A stretch of 64,000 nt of DNA from Microbacterium testaceum (GCF_006539145.1 NZ_BJML01000007.1:160729-224728); one strand, 5' to 3'. Positions 34,072 to 42,999 are shown, counted from the first letter of the stretch. Notes: generated by a model not told the origin, from the letters alone. Numbers and translations: made by a program.

Positions 34072-34094
34072 CGGAGTGTGGGCCTGACACTCCG
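34072..34094 (+). terminator. Terminator-like hairpin after PucR gene
   Basis: CGGAGTGT (34072-34079) and ACACTCCG (34087-34094) form a perfect 8-bp stem with a 7-base loop, 64 nt after the PucR stop. The rest of 34009-34239 shows nothing else I can name. Confidence 0.45.
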
Positions 34095-34239
34095 TCCGGG
34101 ATGCCGATGACTCGGCGCGTCGCGGACGAACTCCGCGCGACGGTTCACGCCGCGAGCACCGATCCCGCGGTGCGACGGAGGAGGGGTTGCGTGAATACCT
34201 ACCATGTGTAAGGTTTTGGAGCAGTGAGCTCCATTCCCC

Positions 34240-34251
34240 CGGAGCGCTTTC
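34240..34251 (+). promoter_or_regulatory. Possible LacI-type operator before glucanase gene
   Basis: CGGAGCGCTTTC (34240-34251) has the central GCGCTT seen again in the promoter of the sugar ABC operon (36704-36715). LacI-family operators usually have a CG centre flanked like this (AAGCGCTT or GAGCGCTC). The small inverted repeat GGAGC-AGTGA-GCTCC lies just upstream (34217-34231). Weak evidence, listed because the locus has its own LacI gene. Confidence 0.3.
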
Positions 34252-34268
34252 GATGAGGAGAGCCAGCC

Positions 34269-35870
34269 ATGAAGCACACCCTCGCGGCATCCACCGCGGT
34301 CGTCGGACTCGTCCTGGGCGGTGTCGCCGCGGCATCCCCCGCCGTCGCCGCACCCCCGGAGAAGCCCGGTCCGCCCGCCCACGCCGGTCCGCCCGCCCAC
34401 GCCGGACCTGGCGCACGTGACCTCGAGCGCTATGCCGCCGACACGTGGGCCTCGCTCGCGGCGATGGCCCACGAGAACACCGGCCTTCCCGACGACAACA
34501 TCGGGGGTGCGCTGGAGGAGTCCACGGCATCCGGGTACACCTCGCCGACCAACATCGGCGGGTACCTGTGGTCGACGGTGACCGCGCGCGACCTCGGCAT
34601 CATCGACGCCGACGAGGCGCGGGATCGCTTGACCGCGACGGTGTCGACGCTCGAGACGATGGAGCGCAACGACGCGAGCGGCATGTACTACAACTGGTAC
34701 GCGCCCGACACCGGCGCCAAGCTCGAGATCTTCCCCACCTCGGGCGAGGTCATTCACCCGTTCCTCAGCACGGTCGACAACGGCTGGCTCGCGGCGGGGC
34801 TGAGGATCGTCCGCGAGGCCGAGCCGACGCTCGCCGACCGGGCCGACACGCTCTACCGGTCGATGGACTTCGCGGCGTTCTTCGACGCGGCGGGGGCGGC
34901 GGGACTTCCGGCCGGCACGAACCGCGGCGGTTTCTGGGAGGCCCCTCCCGGCGACGGCTGCGCGGTCGAGGCGCCGATGTACAACGGCAGCGGAGAGCAG
35001 GCGTTCTACACCTGTCACCACTACGACACGACCGTGAGCGAGAGCCGCATCGCGACCTACCTCGGCATTTCGGAGGGGGCGATCCCGGCATCCGGCCTGT
35101 ACGGCACCCACCGCACGATGCCCGCGGGCTGCGACTGGGCGTGGCAGGAGCAGCTGCCCACCGGTCAGACCCGCACCTACGACGGTGTCGACGTCTACGA
35201 GGGCGTGTATTCGTACGACGGCATGTCGTTCGCGCCGAGCTGGGGCGGGAGCATGTTCGAGGCGCTCATGCCCGACATGCTCATTCCCGAGGCGGAGTGG
35301 GGCCCGCGCTCGTGGGGCCTGAACCACCCGATCACCGTCGAGGTGCAGAAGCGCCACGGGCTGAAGGAAGCCGGGTACGGCTACTGGGGCTTCTCTCCCG
35401 CCAGCAACCCGTTCGGCGGCTACAGCGAGTACGGCGTCGACATCGCCGGCATCCGGTCCGACGGATACACCTCGGATGCCGAGAAGACCGACGTCGACAT
35501 CGACCGCCCGGGCTGCGCCGAGGGGACGAACCCCGACCCGACCTTCGGCGACGGCGTCGTCACCCCGCACGCCGCATTCCTCGCGCTGCCGTACGACCGC
35601 GCCGGTGTGCTGAAGAACCTGCGAGGCATCGAGAAGAAGCTCGGTGCCTACGGCCCGGGCGGTTTCTACGACGCCGTCGCGGTGAAGAGCGGCACGGTCG
35701 CCGAGCGATACCTGTCGCTCGACCAGTCGATGATCATGGCGGCGATCGGCAACGCGCTGACCGGTGACACGCTGAAGGACTACATGGTCGATGACAGGAT
35801 GGAGCAGAACCTCCGGCCCGCCATCGAACAGCAGGTCTTCGGCTCGTCGTGGGGCGCCTCGCGTCGCTGA
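34269..35870 (+). CDS. Secreted GH144-like glucanase (glucoamylase-family domain)
   Basis: A 533-residue exported glycoside hydrolase. MKHTLAASTAVVGLVLGG leads a Sec signal peptide with cleavage near ASPAVAA (about residue 28), followed by a short Pro/Ala-rich linker with a PPAHAG repeat. The catalytic part carries the 'glucoamylase' (PF10091) features: TSPTNIGGYLWSTVTARDLG near the start, and YGYWGFSPASNPFGGYSEYG near residue 370. These are shared by the GH144/GH162-type endo-beta-1,2-glucanases; the specificity is inferred from the domain and from the GH3 and ABC genes downstream. AGGAG precedes the ATG by ten bases. A hairpin separates it from the TetR gene. Confidence 0.75.
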   Translation: MKHTLAASTAVVGLVLGGVAAASPAVAAPPEKPGPPAHAGPPAHAGPGARDLERYAADTWASLAAMAHENTGLPDDNIGGALEESTASGYTSPTNIGGYLWSTVTARDLGIIDADEARDRLTATVSTLETMERNDASGMYYNWYAPDTGAKLEIFPTSGEVIHPFLSTVDNGWLAAGLRIVREAEPTLADRADTLYRSMDFAAFFDAAGAAGLPAGTNRGGFWEAPPGDGCAVEAPMYNGSGEQAFYTCHHYDTTVSESRIATYLGISEGAIPASGLYGTHRTMPAGCDWAWQEQLPTGQTRTYDGVDVYEGVYSYDGMSFAPSWGGSMFEALMPDMLIPEAEWGPRSWGLNHPITVEVQKRHGLKEAGYGYWGFSPASNPFGGYSEYGVDIAGIRSDGYTSDAEKTDVDIDRPGCAEGTNPDPTFGDGVVTPHAAFLALPYDRAGVLKNLRGIEKKLGAYGPGGFYDAVAVKSGTVAERYLSLDQSMIMAAIGNALTGDTLKDYMVDDRMEQNLRPAIEQQVFGSSWGASRR

Positions 35871-35884
35871 CGGCTCGACCGCTC

Positions 35885-35917
35885 GATGCCCGGTGCCTCG
35901 CGGAGGTGCCGGGCATC
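35885..35917 (+). terminator. Terminator-like hairpin after glucanase gene
   Basis: GATGCCCGG (35885-35893) pairs with CCGGGCATC (35909-35917), with an inner CCTC/GAGG extension. It begins 15 nt after the glucanase stop and 30 nt before the TetR start. Confidence 0.5.
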
Positions 35918-35946
35918 GGTGTGTTCGGACGGGGGAGAGGATGCCG

Positions 35947-36552
35947 ATGACCGACGCACCCGCACCGCGCGGTCGCCGCGGCAGCTATGCGAAGGGGCAG
36001 CAGACGCGACAGCGCATCGTCGACGAGGCGGTCGTGGTCTTCGGACGCTCCGGCGTGACGGCCGGGTCGCTCCGCGAGGTCGCCACCCGTGTGGGCCTGA
36101 CCCCCGCGGGGCTCCTGCATCACTTCGCCTCGAAGGAGGAGCTGTTCGCCGAGGTGCTGCGCCAGCGCGACGAGCGCGTCCGCGCCGCCGCCGGGGACCC
36201 GCACGAGCACACCCTCGTCGAGCAGATGCGCAAAGTCGTGGCGCACAACGCGACCACGCGCGGCCTGACGTCGCTGTACACGTTGGTCGTCGCCGAGGCC
36301 AGCGACCCGGCCCACCCCTCCCACGAGGCCTTCGCCGAGCGGTACCGCCGCAGCGCCGCGACGGCCGCCGACCTGCTGCGGGCCGGGCAGGCCGCGGGGG
36401 AGGTGCGCGCCGACGTCGACCCGGAGCGCGCCGCGCGGCTGCTGAGCGCCGTGATGGACGGTCTCCAGCAGCAGTGGCTCCTCGACGAGACGGTGGACAT
36501 GCCCGCGCTCTTCGCCGAGTTCGTGCGGGGCTACCTGGAGTCGCCGGCCTGA
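35947..36552 (+). CDS. TetR/AcrR family transcriptional regulator
   Basis: A 201-residue repressor. The helix-turn-helix is QQTRQRIVDEAVVVFGRSGV, TAGSLREVATRVGLTPAGLL and HHFASKEELFAEVL (about residues 18-75). The C-terminal domain ends with RAARLLSAVMDGLQQQWLLD, DETVDMPALFAEFV, the C-terminal type common in actinobacterial TetR proteins near carbohydrate genes. ATG 35947 is preferred over ATG 35941 because GGGGGAGAGG lies six bases before it. It sits between the secreted glucanase and the sugar ABC operon and may regulate either; no clear TetR site is visible. Confidence 0.85.
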   Translation: MTDAPAPRGRRGSYAKGQQTRQRIVDEAVVVFGRSGVTAGSLREVATRVGLTPAGLLHHFASKEELFAEVLRQRDERVRAAAGDPHEHTLVEQMRKVVAHNATTRGLTSLYTLVVAEASDPAHPSHEAFAERYRRSAATAADLLRAGQAAGEVRADVDPERAARLLSAVMDGLQQQWLLDETVDMPALFAEFVRGYLESPA

Positions 36553-36611
36553 GCCATCGGCATCCCCCCGCCCCCCGCCGGTGGATGCGCGCGAGGGCAT
36601 CGTGGGGGAGT

Positions 36612-36670
36612 GGGGCGCGAAATGTGCAGCGGGGCGCGAAACGTCCGCCCCAGTGCACATTTCGCGCCCC
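36612..36670. repeat. Intergenic palindrome with 17-bp arms and a third motif copy
   Basis: GGGGCGCGAAATGTGCA (36612-36628) and its exact reverse complement (36654-36670) flank a 25-base centre. The centre begins with a further direct copy, GGGGCGCGAAACG (36631-36643). The arrangement, two direct copies and one inverted copy of a GC-rich motif with an A-run, parallels the palindrome at 9519-9591 although the sequence differs. It lies between the TetR stop and the ABC operon promoter. No coding potential is implied. Confidence 0.75.
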
Positions 36671-36689
36671 GGTCGCGCGAGGAGATGGG

Positions 36690-36718
36690 TTGCAACGGTT
36701 TGGTTATGCGCTTAAACT
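36690..36718 (+). promoter_or_regulatory. Sigma-A-like promoter of sugar ABC operon with overlapping LacI-like site
   Basis: TTGCAA (36690-36695) and TAAACT (36713-36718) have a 17-bp spacer, 57 bp before the substrate-binding protein ATG. The near-palindrome TTATGC-GCTTAA (36704-36715) covers the spacer and -10 box, as expected for a LacI-type repressor. The LacI gene of this locus is the likely partner. Confidence 0.6.
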
Positions 36719-36774
36719 TGGACGTGACGTGCAGGGAGCACCCGACGGCGGGTGCCTGGTTCGAGGAGGAACAC

Positions 36775-38037
36775 ATGAAGAAGACCCGATGGAGCGCCGT
36801 GGCCGTGATCGCCGCGGCGGCGATCGTCCTCACCGGTTGCGGCCGGCCCTCCGACGCCGGTCCCGGTGCGGCGGAGGCGGGCACGATCGGCGACGCCAAG
36901 GCCGAGGGCACGCTCACGATGTGGGCGATGGGTGCCGAGGGCGAGGCGCTGCCGGAGTTCGTGAAGACCTTCGAGGAGGCCAACCCCGGCGTGACCGTGA
37001 ATGTGACGCCCGTGCCGTGGGATGCCGCGTACAGCAAGTTCCAGACGGCGATCGCCGGTGGCAACACCCCCGACCTCGCGATGGTGGGCTCGACGTGGAT
37101 GGCCGATTTCGGTGACGCGCTGCAGACGGTGCCGAGCGACCTGTCCACCGACGGCATCTTCCCCGGAGCCCTCGACTCGACGAAGATCGACGATCGCGCG
37201 ACGGGCGTGCCCTGGTACGTCGACACGCGCGTGCTGTACTACCGCACCGACATCGCCGCCCAAGCAGGCTGGGACAAGGCGCCCGCCACCTGGGACGACC
37301 TGAAGAAGATGGCCGCCGACATGCAGTCGAAGGGGGGCGCCGACTACGGCATCCGCTTCCCCGCCGGCAACGACTCGTTCCAGGGCAACCTGTGGATGCC
37401 GTGGTCCAACGGCGCTCAGCTCGAGGACGGATCGAAATGGACCCTCGACACCCCCGAGACCGCCGAGGCGTTCCAGTACTACCAGAGCTTCTACACCGAC
37501 GGTGTGGCCAACCCGGCGGCCGATCGTTCGGCCGGGGCGCAGGAGGCGGACTTCGTCTCGGGCAAGACCCCGATGCTCATCGACGGGCCCTTCCTCATCG
37601 GCCAGCTCGAAGAACTCGGCGGCGCCGGCTTCAGCGACAAGTTCACCACCGCGGTGCTGCCCACCAAGGAGTCGTCGACGTCGTTCAGCGGTGGCGCCAA
37701 CCTCGCCGTGTTCGACAACTCGAAGAACGCCACGAGCGCGTGGAAGCTCGTCCAGTGGCTGACCCAGCCCGACACGCAGGCCGCGTGGTACGCCGCGACC
37801 GGTGACCTCCCCGCGGTGCAGGATGCCTGGAAGACCGACGCCCTCGCCTCGTCGAAGACCCTCGCGGCCTTCGGTACGCAGCTCGAGACGGCGAAGTCGG
37901 TGCCCGCGGTCACCACGTGGGTGCAGGTCGCCGCGGCCGGTGACGCGATGCTCGAGAAGCTTCGACTCGGCCAGCAGACGCCGGCCGACGGGTTGAAGGA
38001 GCTCCAGGCCACCGCCGACCAGCTGGGTCTGGGCTGA
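36775..38037 (+). CDS. Sugar ABC transporter substrate-binding lipoprotein
   Basis: A 420-residue family 1 extracellular solute-binding protein. The signal ends in a lipobox, AAAAIVLTGC (Cys at about residue 22), so it is anchored to the outer face of the membrane. The mature part begins AEGTLTMWAMGAEGEALPEF and contains ANPGVTVNVTPVPWDAAYSKF, GGNTPDLAMVGSTWMADF and LPTKESSTSFSGGANLAVFD, typical of maltose/oligosaccharide-type binders. It probably captures oligosaccharides released by the secreted glucanase. GAGGAGGAA precedes the ATG. Two permease genes follow directly; no ATPase gene is in the operon, so a shared MsiK-like ATPase is likely used. Confidence 0.9.
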   Translation: MKKTRWSAVAVIAAAAIVLTGCGRPSDAGPGAAEAGTIGDAKAEGTLTMWAMGAEGEALPEFVKTFEEANPGVTVNVTPVPWDAAYSKFQTAIAGGNTPDLAMVGSTWMADFGDALQTVPSDLSTDGIFPGALDSTKIDDRATGVPWYVDTRVLYYRTDIAAQAGWDKAPATWDDLKKMAADMQSKGGADYGIRFPAGNDSFQGNLWMPWSNGAQLEDGSKWTLDTPETAEAFQYYQSFYTDGVANPAADRSAGAQEADFVSGKTPMLIDGPFLIGQLEELGGAGFSDKFTTAVLPTKESSTSFSGGANLAVFDNSKNATSAWKLVQWLTQPDTQAAWYAATGDLPAVQDAWKTDALASSKTLAAFGTQLETAKSVPAVTTWVQVAAAGDAMLEKLRLGQQTPADGLKELQATADQLGLG

Positions 38038-38041
38038 GATC

Positions 38042-38989
38042 ATGACGCAGGCAGTCGTGGGTGCGACCGGACGGGCTCCGGCCCGCGGTCGCACCCGCGC
38101 CGGCGGGGCATCGAGCCGCCGCCGGCGTCAGGGATGGGTCGCGTGGGGCTTCGCCCTGCCGTTCGTCGCGGTCTTCGCGATCTTCATGGTCGTGCCGATC
38201 GTGGGGTCGTTCGCGATGTCGTTCACCGATTTCACGGCGCGCGACATCCGATCGCCGTTCTCCGTGAACTTCGTCGGACTGCAGCAGTACATCGGCGTGC
38301 TGTCCGACCCCGTGTTCCTCACCTCGCTCGGCGTGACCGCCACGTTCGTGGTCGTCGGCATCCCGGTCACGATGGCGATCGCCCTGGCGCTCGCGCTCGC
38401 GCTCAACGCCCGCACGGGCCGCTTCGTCTCGATCCTGCGCGTCGGCTTCTACGCCCCGGTCGTGACGAGCATCGTCGCCGTCGCGGTGGTGTGGCGCTAC
38501 ATCCTGCAACCGGAAGGCCTGCTCAACTCGGCGCTCGCGATCATCGGCATCCAGGGCCCGGATTGGCTCAATGACACCCGCACCGCCCTGCCCTCGCTCA
38601 TCGCGATGGCGGTGTGGCGAAACGTGGGCACGCTGATGGTGATCTTCCTCGCCGGGCTCCAGGCGATCCCCACCGACGTCAAGGAGGCGGCCCTCATGGA
38701 CGGCGCCTCATCGTGGCGGCGGCTGACGTCGGTCACCCTCCCGCTGCTGCGCCCGACGCTGCTGCTGGGTGCCGTGCTCATCTCCGTCGGCTTCCTGCAG
38801 TTCTTCGAGGAGGCATTCGTCATGACACAGGGCGGCCCCCTCAACTCCACCCTCTCGGTGGCCTATTACACGTTCAAGCAGTTCGGCTTCGGGCAGTACG
38901 GCGCGGCTTCGGCCGCGAGCTACCTGCTGTTCCTCGCGATCGCGCTGCTCAGCCTCGTGCAGTTCCGCGTGCTGCGCGCGAAGGATTGA
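38042..38989 (+). CDS. Sugar ABC transporter permease (MalF type)
   Basis: A 315-residue inner-membrane permease. After a basic N-terminal tail the six-helix core begins at WVAWGFALPFVAVFAIFMVV. The EAA loop that docks the ATPase is EAALMDGASSWRRLTSVTLP (about residues 218-237). It ends FRVLRAKD. It starts four bases after the binding-protein stop and is followed by the MalG-type gene, as in all CUT1 sugar importers. Confidence 0.9.
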   Translation: MTQAVVGATGRAPARGRTRAGGASSRRRRQGWVAWGFALPFVAVFAIFMVVPIVGSFAMSFTDFTARDIRSPFSVNFVGLQQYIGVLSDPVFLTSLGVTATFVVVGIPVTMAIALALALALNARTGRFVSILRVGFYAPVVTSIVAVAVVWRYILQPEGLLNSALAIIGIQGPDWLNDTRTALPSLIAMAVWRNVGTLMVIFLAGLQAIPTDVKEAALMDGASSWRRLTSVTLPLLRPTLLLGAVLISVGFLQFFEEAFVMTQGGPLNSTLSVAYYTFKQFGFGQYGAASAASYLLFLAIALLSLVQFRVLRAKD

Positions 38990-39000
38990 GGGCGGATGCC

Positions 39001-39897
39001 ATGACACTCACGTCTCCCGCGGCTCCGGCCGCCGTCGTCGAAGCGACCGAGCCGCCGCGCCGCCGGCGCGCCGACAAGCGCGTCACCCCGGGGCGCGCAC
39101 TCACCTTCACGGTGCTGATCGTCGGCCTGGTCGTCTGGATCCTGCCCTTCGCGTGGATGCTGCTGGGCTCGGTCAAGACCCAGCGCGAGATCCTGCAGCG
39201 CCCGCCGACCTGGTGGCCGCAGCAGTTCACCTGGGAGAACTTCGGCGCCTGGTTCGGGCAGCTGAACTTCGGCCAGTTCTTCGGCAACAGCATCGTCGTG
39301 GCGCTGTTCACCGTCGCCGGCAACCTCGTGTTCTGCTCGATGGTCGGATACGCGCTGGCGAAGATGGACTTCCCCGGCAAGAAGGCGCTGTTCGTCGTCG
39401 TCATGGTGACCCTGATGGTCCCCGGCGTCGTGACCTTCGTGCCGCTGTTCGTCATGGTCTCCTCGCTCGGCCTCGTCGACAGCTACGCGGCGCTCATCCT
39501 TCCGTTCGTCACGACCCCCTTGGGCGTGTTCCTCATGCGGCAGTTCATGCTCGGCATCCCGGATCCGCTCCTCGAGGCCGCGCGGATCGACGGAGCGGGC
39601 GAGCTGCGCATCTTCGCCCGGATCGTCATGCCGCTGTGCGGGCCGCCGCTGGCGACCCTCGGCATCCTGACCTTCCTCGCCTCCTGGAACAACTTCCTCT
39701 GGCCGCTGGTCGCGGCGCAGACCGAGGCGAAGTACACCCTCCCGGTCGCACTCTCGCTGTACTCGACGGGCCAGAGCGCCACCGACTACGGCCTGCTGCT
39801 CGCCGGCTCCGTGCTGGTGATCGCGCCGATCATCCTGCTGTTCGTCTTCCTGCAGCGCTACTTCATCCAGGGCATCGCCTCGACCGGTCTGAAGTGA
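39001..39897 (+). CDS. Sugar ABC transporter permease (MalG type)
   Basis: A 298-residue second permease of the same importer. The first helix is TFTVLIVGLVVWILPFAWML, followed by GSVKTQREILQRPPTWWP, a typical MalG-family turn. The EAA loop is EAARIDGAGELRIFARIVMP. It ends with the family's FLQRYFIQGIASTGLK. The ATG at 39001 is 11 bases past the MalF stop. The gene is upstream of a GH3 beta-glucosidase that presumably acts on the imported sugar. Confidence 0.9.
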   Translation: MTLTSPAAPAAVVEATEPPRRRRADKRVTPGRALTFTVLIVGLVVWILPFAWMLLGSVKTQREILQRPPTWWPQQFTWENFGAWFGQLNFGQFFGNSIVVALFTVAGNLVFCSMVGYALAKMDFPGKKALFVVVMVTLMVPGVVTFVPLFVMVSSLGLVDSYAALILPFVTTPLGVFLMRQFMLGIPDPLLEAARIDGAGELRIFARIVMPLCGPPLATLGILTFLASWNNFLWPLVAAQTEAKYTLPVALSLYSTGQSATDYGLLLAGSVLVIAPIILLFVFLQRYFIQGIASTGLK

Positions 39898-40001
39898 GGC
39901 GCGGGCGGGTCGCGTCACCGCGGCCCGCCCGGCCCCCGCGCCGGTCCGACCCCCGAGCTCCGCCGCCCGCGCCTGCACCGGCGGCCCCGAAAGGACCCCC
40001 C

Positions 40002-41861
40002 ATGACCTCCGCCCGCTTCCTCACCGCACCCGACGGAACGCGCTTCCGCGATCTCAACGGCAACGGTGTGATGGACCCGTACGAGAACCCCACGCTCAGC
40101 GTCGACGAGCGCACCGACGACCTCCTTCACCGCCTCAGCCTCGAGGAGAAGGCCGGTCTGATGTTCCAGACCGTCATCGAGGTCGGCGACGAGGGCGAGC
40201 TGCTCGAAACGCCGGGCAAGATCTCGAAGTCCCCGACGACCACGGTCGTGGTGCACAAGAACATGAACCACTTCAACGTGCACGCGATCCGTACCGCACG
40301 CCAGGCGGCGACCTGGAACAACAACCTCCAGGCGCTCGCCGAGACGACGCCCCACGGCATCCCGGTCACGATCAGCACCGACCCGCGGCACGCGTTCGTC
40401 GAGAACACGGGCGTCGCCTTCTCGGCAGGTCCCTTCTCGCAGTGGCCCGAGGGTCTGGGCCTCGCCGCGCTCGACGACGTCGACACCGTGCGCGGGTTCG
40501 CCGAGGTCGCGCGGCGCGAGTACGTCGCCGTCGGCATCCGTGCGGCCCTCCACCCGCAGATCGACCTCGCCACCGAACCGCGGTGGGGTCGACAGGCGCA
40601 GACCCTCGGTCAGGATGCCGACCGGGTCACCGCATTCACCGCGGCGTATCTGCGGGGTTTCCAGGGCGATGAGCTCGGACCCGACAGCGTCGCCTGCACG
40701 ACGAAGCACTTCCCGGGCGGTGGCCCGCAGCTCGCTGGCGAGGATGCGCACTTCCCCTACGGGCGCGAGCAGGTGTATCCCGGCGGCATGTTCGACTATC
40801 ACCTCGAGCCGTTCCGCGAGGCGATCCGCCGGGGGACGGCGGGCATGATGCCGTACTACGGCATGCCCGTCGGTCTCGAGGTCGACGGGGAGCCGATCGA
40901 GGAGGTCGGTTTCGGGTACAACCGGCAGATCGTGACGGGCCTGCTCCGCGAGCAGCTCGGCTACGACGGCGTCGTGGTGACCGACTGGGAACTCGTCAAC
41001 GACAACCATGTCGGCGACCAGGTGCTCCCCGCCCGAGCCTGGGGCGTCGAACACCTCACCGCCGTCGAGCGCATGGAGAAGATCCTGGATGCCGGCAGCG
41101 ACCAGTTCGGCGGAGAGGAATGCGTCGAGATGCTCGTGGATCTCGTCCGCTCGGGCCGGGTGTCCGAGGAGCGTCTCGACGCGTCGGTGCGGCGCCTGCT
41201 GCGGGTGAAGTTCCAGCTCGGACTCTTCGACGATCCCTACGTCGACGTCGACGCGGCCGAGCGCCTCGTGGGCAATCCCGAATTCCGGGCCCTCGGCGAG
41301 CGGGCGCAGGCGCGTTCGCTCACCGTGCTGGTGAACGAGGGGTCGACTCTGCCTCTCCGCCCCACCGGGAGCGTCTATGTCGAGGGCTTCCGCGCCGACG
41401 ACGTGGCCGAGCTCGGACGCGTGGTGTCCGACCCCGCCGAGGCCGATCTCGCCCTGGTCCGCATCGGTGCGCCGTTCGAGCCCCGCGACGATCTCTTCCT
41501 CGAGGCCTGGTTCCACCAGGGCTCGCTCGAGTTCGCGCCGGGTCTGGTGTACCGGTTGAACCGGATCGCGGCGTCCTGCCCCCTCGTGATCGTGGTGAAC
41601 CTCGACCGCCCCGCGATCCTCACGCCGTTCGTGGGCCATGCCGCGGCGATCGTCGCCGATTACGGCAGTTCGTCGGCGGCGGTGCTCGATGCCCTCACGG
41701 GGCGCGTCGCCCCGCGCGGTCGGCTGCCGATCGAGATCCCCCGGTCGATGGATGCCGTGCGTTCCTCGCGCGAGGATGTACCGTCGGACAGCGGCGATCC
41801 CGTCTTCCCCGTGCACCACGGGCTGGAGCTCGAGGAGCTCGTCGCGCTGCAGGAGGGGTAG
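40002..41861 (+). CDS. Cytoplasmic GH3 beta-glucosidase
   Basis: A 619-residue glycoside hydrolase family 3 enzyme. RFRDLNGNGVMDPYENP opens the protein, as in many bacterial GH3 glucosidases. The (alpha/beta)8 domain has HPQIDLATEPRWGRQAQTLG, CTTKHFPGGGPQ and VVVTDWELVND with D328 as the likely nucleophile. The second domain (about 430-615) contains YGSSSAAVLDALTGRVAPRG. There is no signal peptide and no fibronectin III tail, so it acts inside the cell on imported oligosaccharides. ABC transporter, GH3 and LacI regulator form one run of genes. Beta-1,2-glucoside specificity is possible given the GH144-like enzyme but is not shown by the sequence. Confidence 0.9.
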   Translation: MTSARFLTAPDGTRFRDLNGNGVMDPYENPTLSVDERTDDLLHRLSLEEKAGLMFQTVIEVGDEGELLETPGKISKSPTTTVVVHKNMNHFNVHAIRTARQAATWNNNLQALAETTPHGIPVTISTDPRHAFVENTGVAFSAGPFSQWPEGLGLAALDDVDTVRGFAEVARREYVAVGIRAALHPQIDLATEPRWGRQAQTLGQDADRVTAFTAAYLRGFQGDELGPDSVACTTKHFPGGGPQLAGEDAHFPYGREQVYPGGMFDYHLEPFREAIRRGTAGMMPYYGMPVGLEVDGEPIEEVGFGYNRQIVTGLLREQLGYDGVVVTDWELVNDNHVGDQVLPARAWGVEHLTAVERMEKILDAGSDQFGGEECVEMLVDLVRSGRVSEERLDASVRRLLRVKFQLGLFDDPYVDVDAAERLVGNPEFRALGERAQARSLTVLVNEGSTLPLRPTGSVYVEGFRADDVAELGRVVSDPAEADLALVRIGAPFEPRDDLFLEAWFHQGSLEFAPGLVYRLNRIAASCPLVIVVNLDRPAILTPFVGHAAAIVADYGSSSAAVLDALTGRVAPRGRLPIEIPRSMDAVRSSREDVPSDSGDPVFPVHHGLELEELVALQEG

Positions 41862-41871
41862 GGCCGATCCG

Positions 41872-42999
41872 ATGCCGGAGGAGCAGACGACGCGTCGACC
41901 GACCGTCTACGACGTCGCGCAGGAGGCGAGCGTCTCGATCGCGTCGGTGTCGTTCGCCTTCCGCCGTCCCGACAAGCTCAGCGAGGCGACTCGCGAGAGG
42001 GTGCTCGATGCCGCTCGGCGGCTGGGATATGCGCCCAGCGGCGCCGCCCGCGGGCTCGCGCGCGGACGCACCGGCATCCTCGGCCTGCACGCCTTCGACC
42101 TGCTGCTCGAGCGGGCCGACCCGCGGGCGCAGCCGCTCAGCGGGATGCAGTCGCCGGCGCTCGATGCCGGGGGCGTGATCGCCTGGGACCAGACCGACGA
42201 CGACGTGCTGTCCGATCCCCGCGCCTTTCCGTTGTACGTCGACGAGGTCCAGCGGGGATTCGAACTGGAGTGCTGGGCGCTCGGGCGACCGGTCATGCTC
42301 AGCAGCGGATCGGATGCCGATGTCTCGGTCGCCGACACCGTGGGTCGTGTCGACGGGCTGGCGATCTTCCCGTCCCCGCAGACCGCGCCGACCCTGGCTC
42401 GACACACTCCGAGCATTCCGATCGTGCTCTTCAGCGCCGCCCCGGCCGACGATCCCCATCACCGCGTGCGGGTCGACAATGCGCGAGGGATGCGCGACCT
42501 CGTCGCCCACCTCGTCGAGGAGCACGCCGCGACCGACATCGCCTTCGTCGGACGCCTCGAGGCGACGGATGCGGTGGAGCGTCGTGACGCGATGATCGCG
42601 GAGCTCGAGGCCCGCGGCATCCGCCCCCGTCTCGATTCCATCGACGCGACCGTGCGCGGCGAGGACGAGCTCGTGCCGCAGGTGCGCGCGCTCCTGGCCG
42701 GGGGGCGTATGCCGCGCGCCTTCGTCTGCGCGACCGACCAGAACGCTTTCACCCTTCTCGACGTCCTGGCGGCCGAGGGGGTACGGGTGCCGGACGACGT
42801 GATCGTCACCGGGTTCGATGGCACGCTCGGCTCGCGCCTGACCACTCCGCCGCTGACGACGGTCCGCCAGCCCATGGAGGCCATGGGACGCGCGGCCGCG
42901 CGGATCCTCGCCGGAACGGCCGGTTCGCCGCCGAGGGGCAAAACCTTCGACGTCGTGTTCGAGCCGCGCGTGCTGGTTCGGGGGAGCTGCGGCTGCTGA
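41872..42999 (+). CDS. LacI family transcriptional regulator
   Basis: A 375-residue repressor. The LacI headpiece is TVYDVAQEASVSIASVSFAF and RRPDKLSEATRERVLDAARR (residues 10-50), with the hinge GYAPSGAARGLARGRTG. The periplasmic-binding-like sensor domain follows, with FVGRLEATDAVERRDAMIAE and VIVTGFDGTLGSRLTTPPLT and the usual VRQPMEAMGRAAARIL. It lies 10 bases after the GH3 gene and is the last gene of the sugar operon, so it probably autoregulates the locus. The inducer is likely a disaccharide or glucoside of the glucan. Confidence 0.9.
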   Translation: MPEEQTTRRPTVYDVAQEASVSIASVSFAFRRPDKLSEATRERVLDAARRLGYAPSGAARGLARGRTGILGLHAFDLLLERADPRAQPLSGMQSPALDAGGVIAWDQTDDDVLSDPRAFPLYVDEVQRGFELECWALGRPVMLSSGSDADVSVADTVGRVDGLAIFPSPQTAPTLARHTPSIPIVLFSAAPADDPHHRVRVDNARGMRDLVAHLVEEHAATDIAFVGRLEATDAVERRDAMIAELEARGIRPRLDSIDATVRGEDELVPQVRALLAGGRMPRAFVCATDQNAFTLLDVLAAEGVRVPDDVIVTGFDGTLGSRLTTPPLTTVRQPMEAMGRAAARILAGTAGSPPRGKTFDVVFEPRVLVRGSCGC

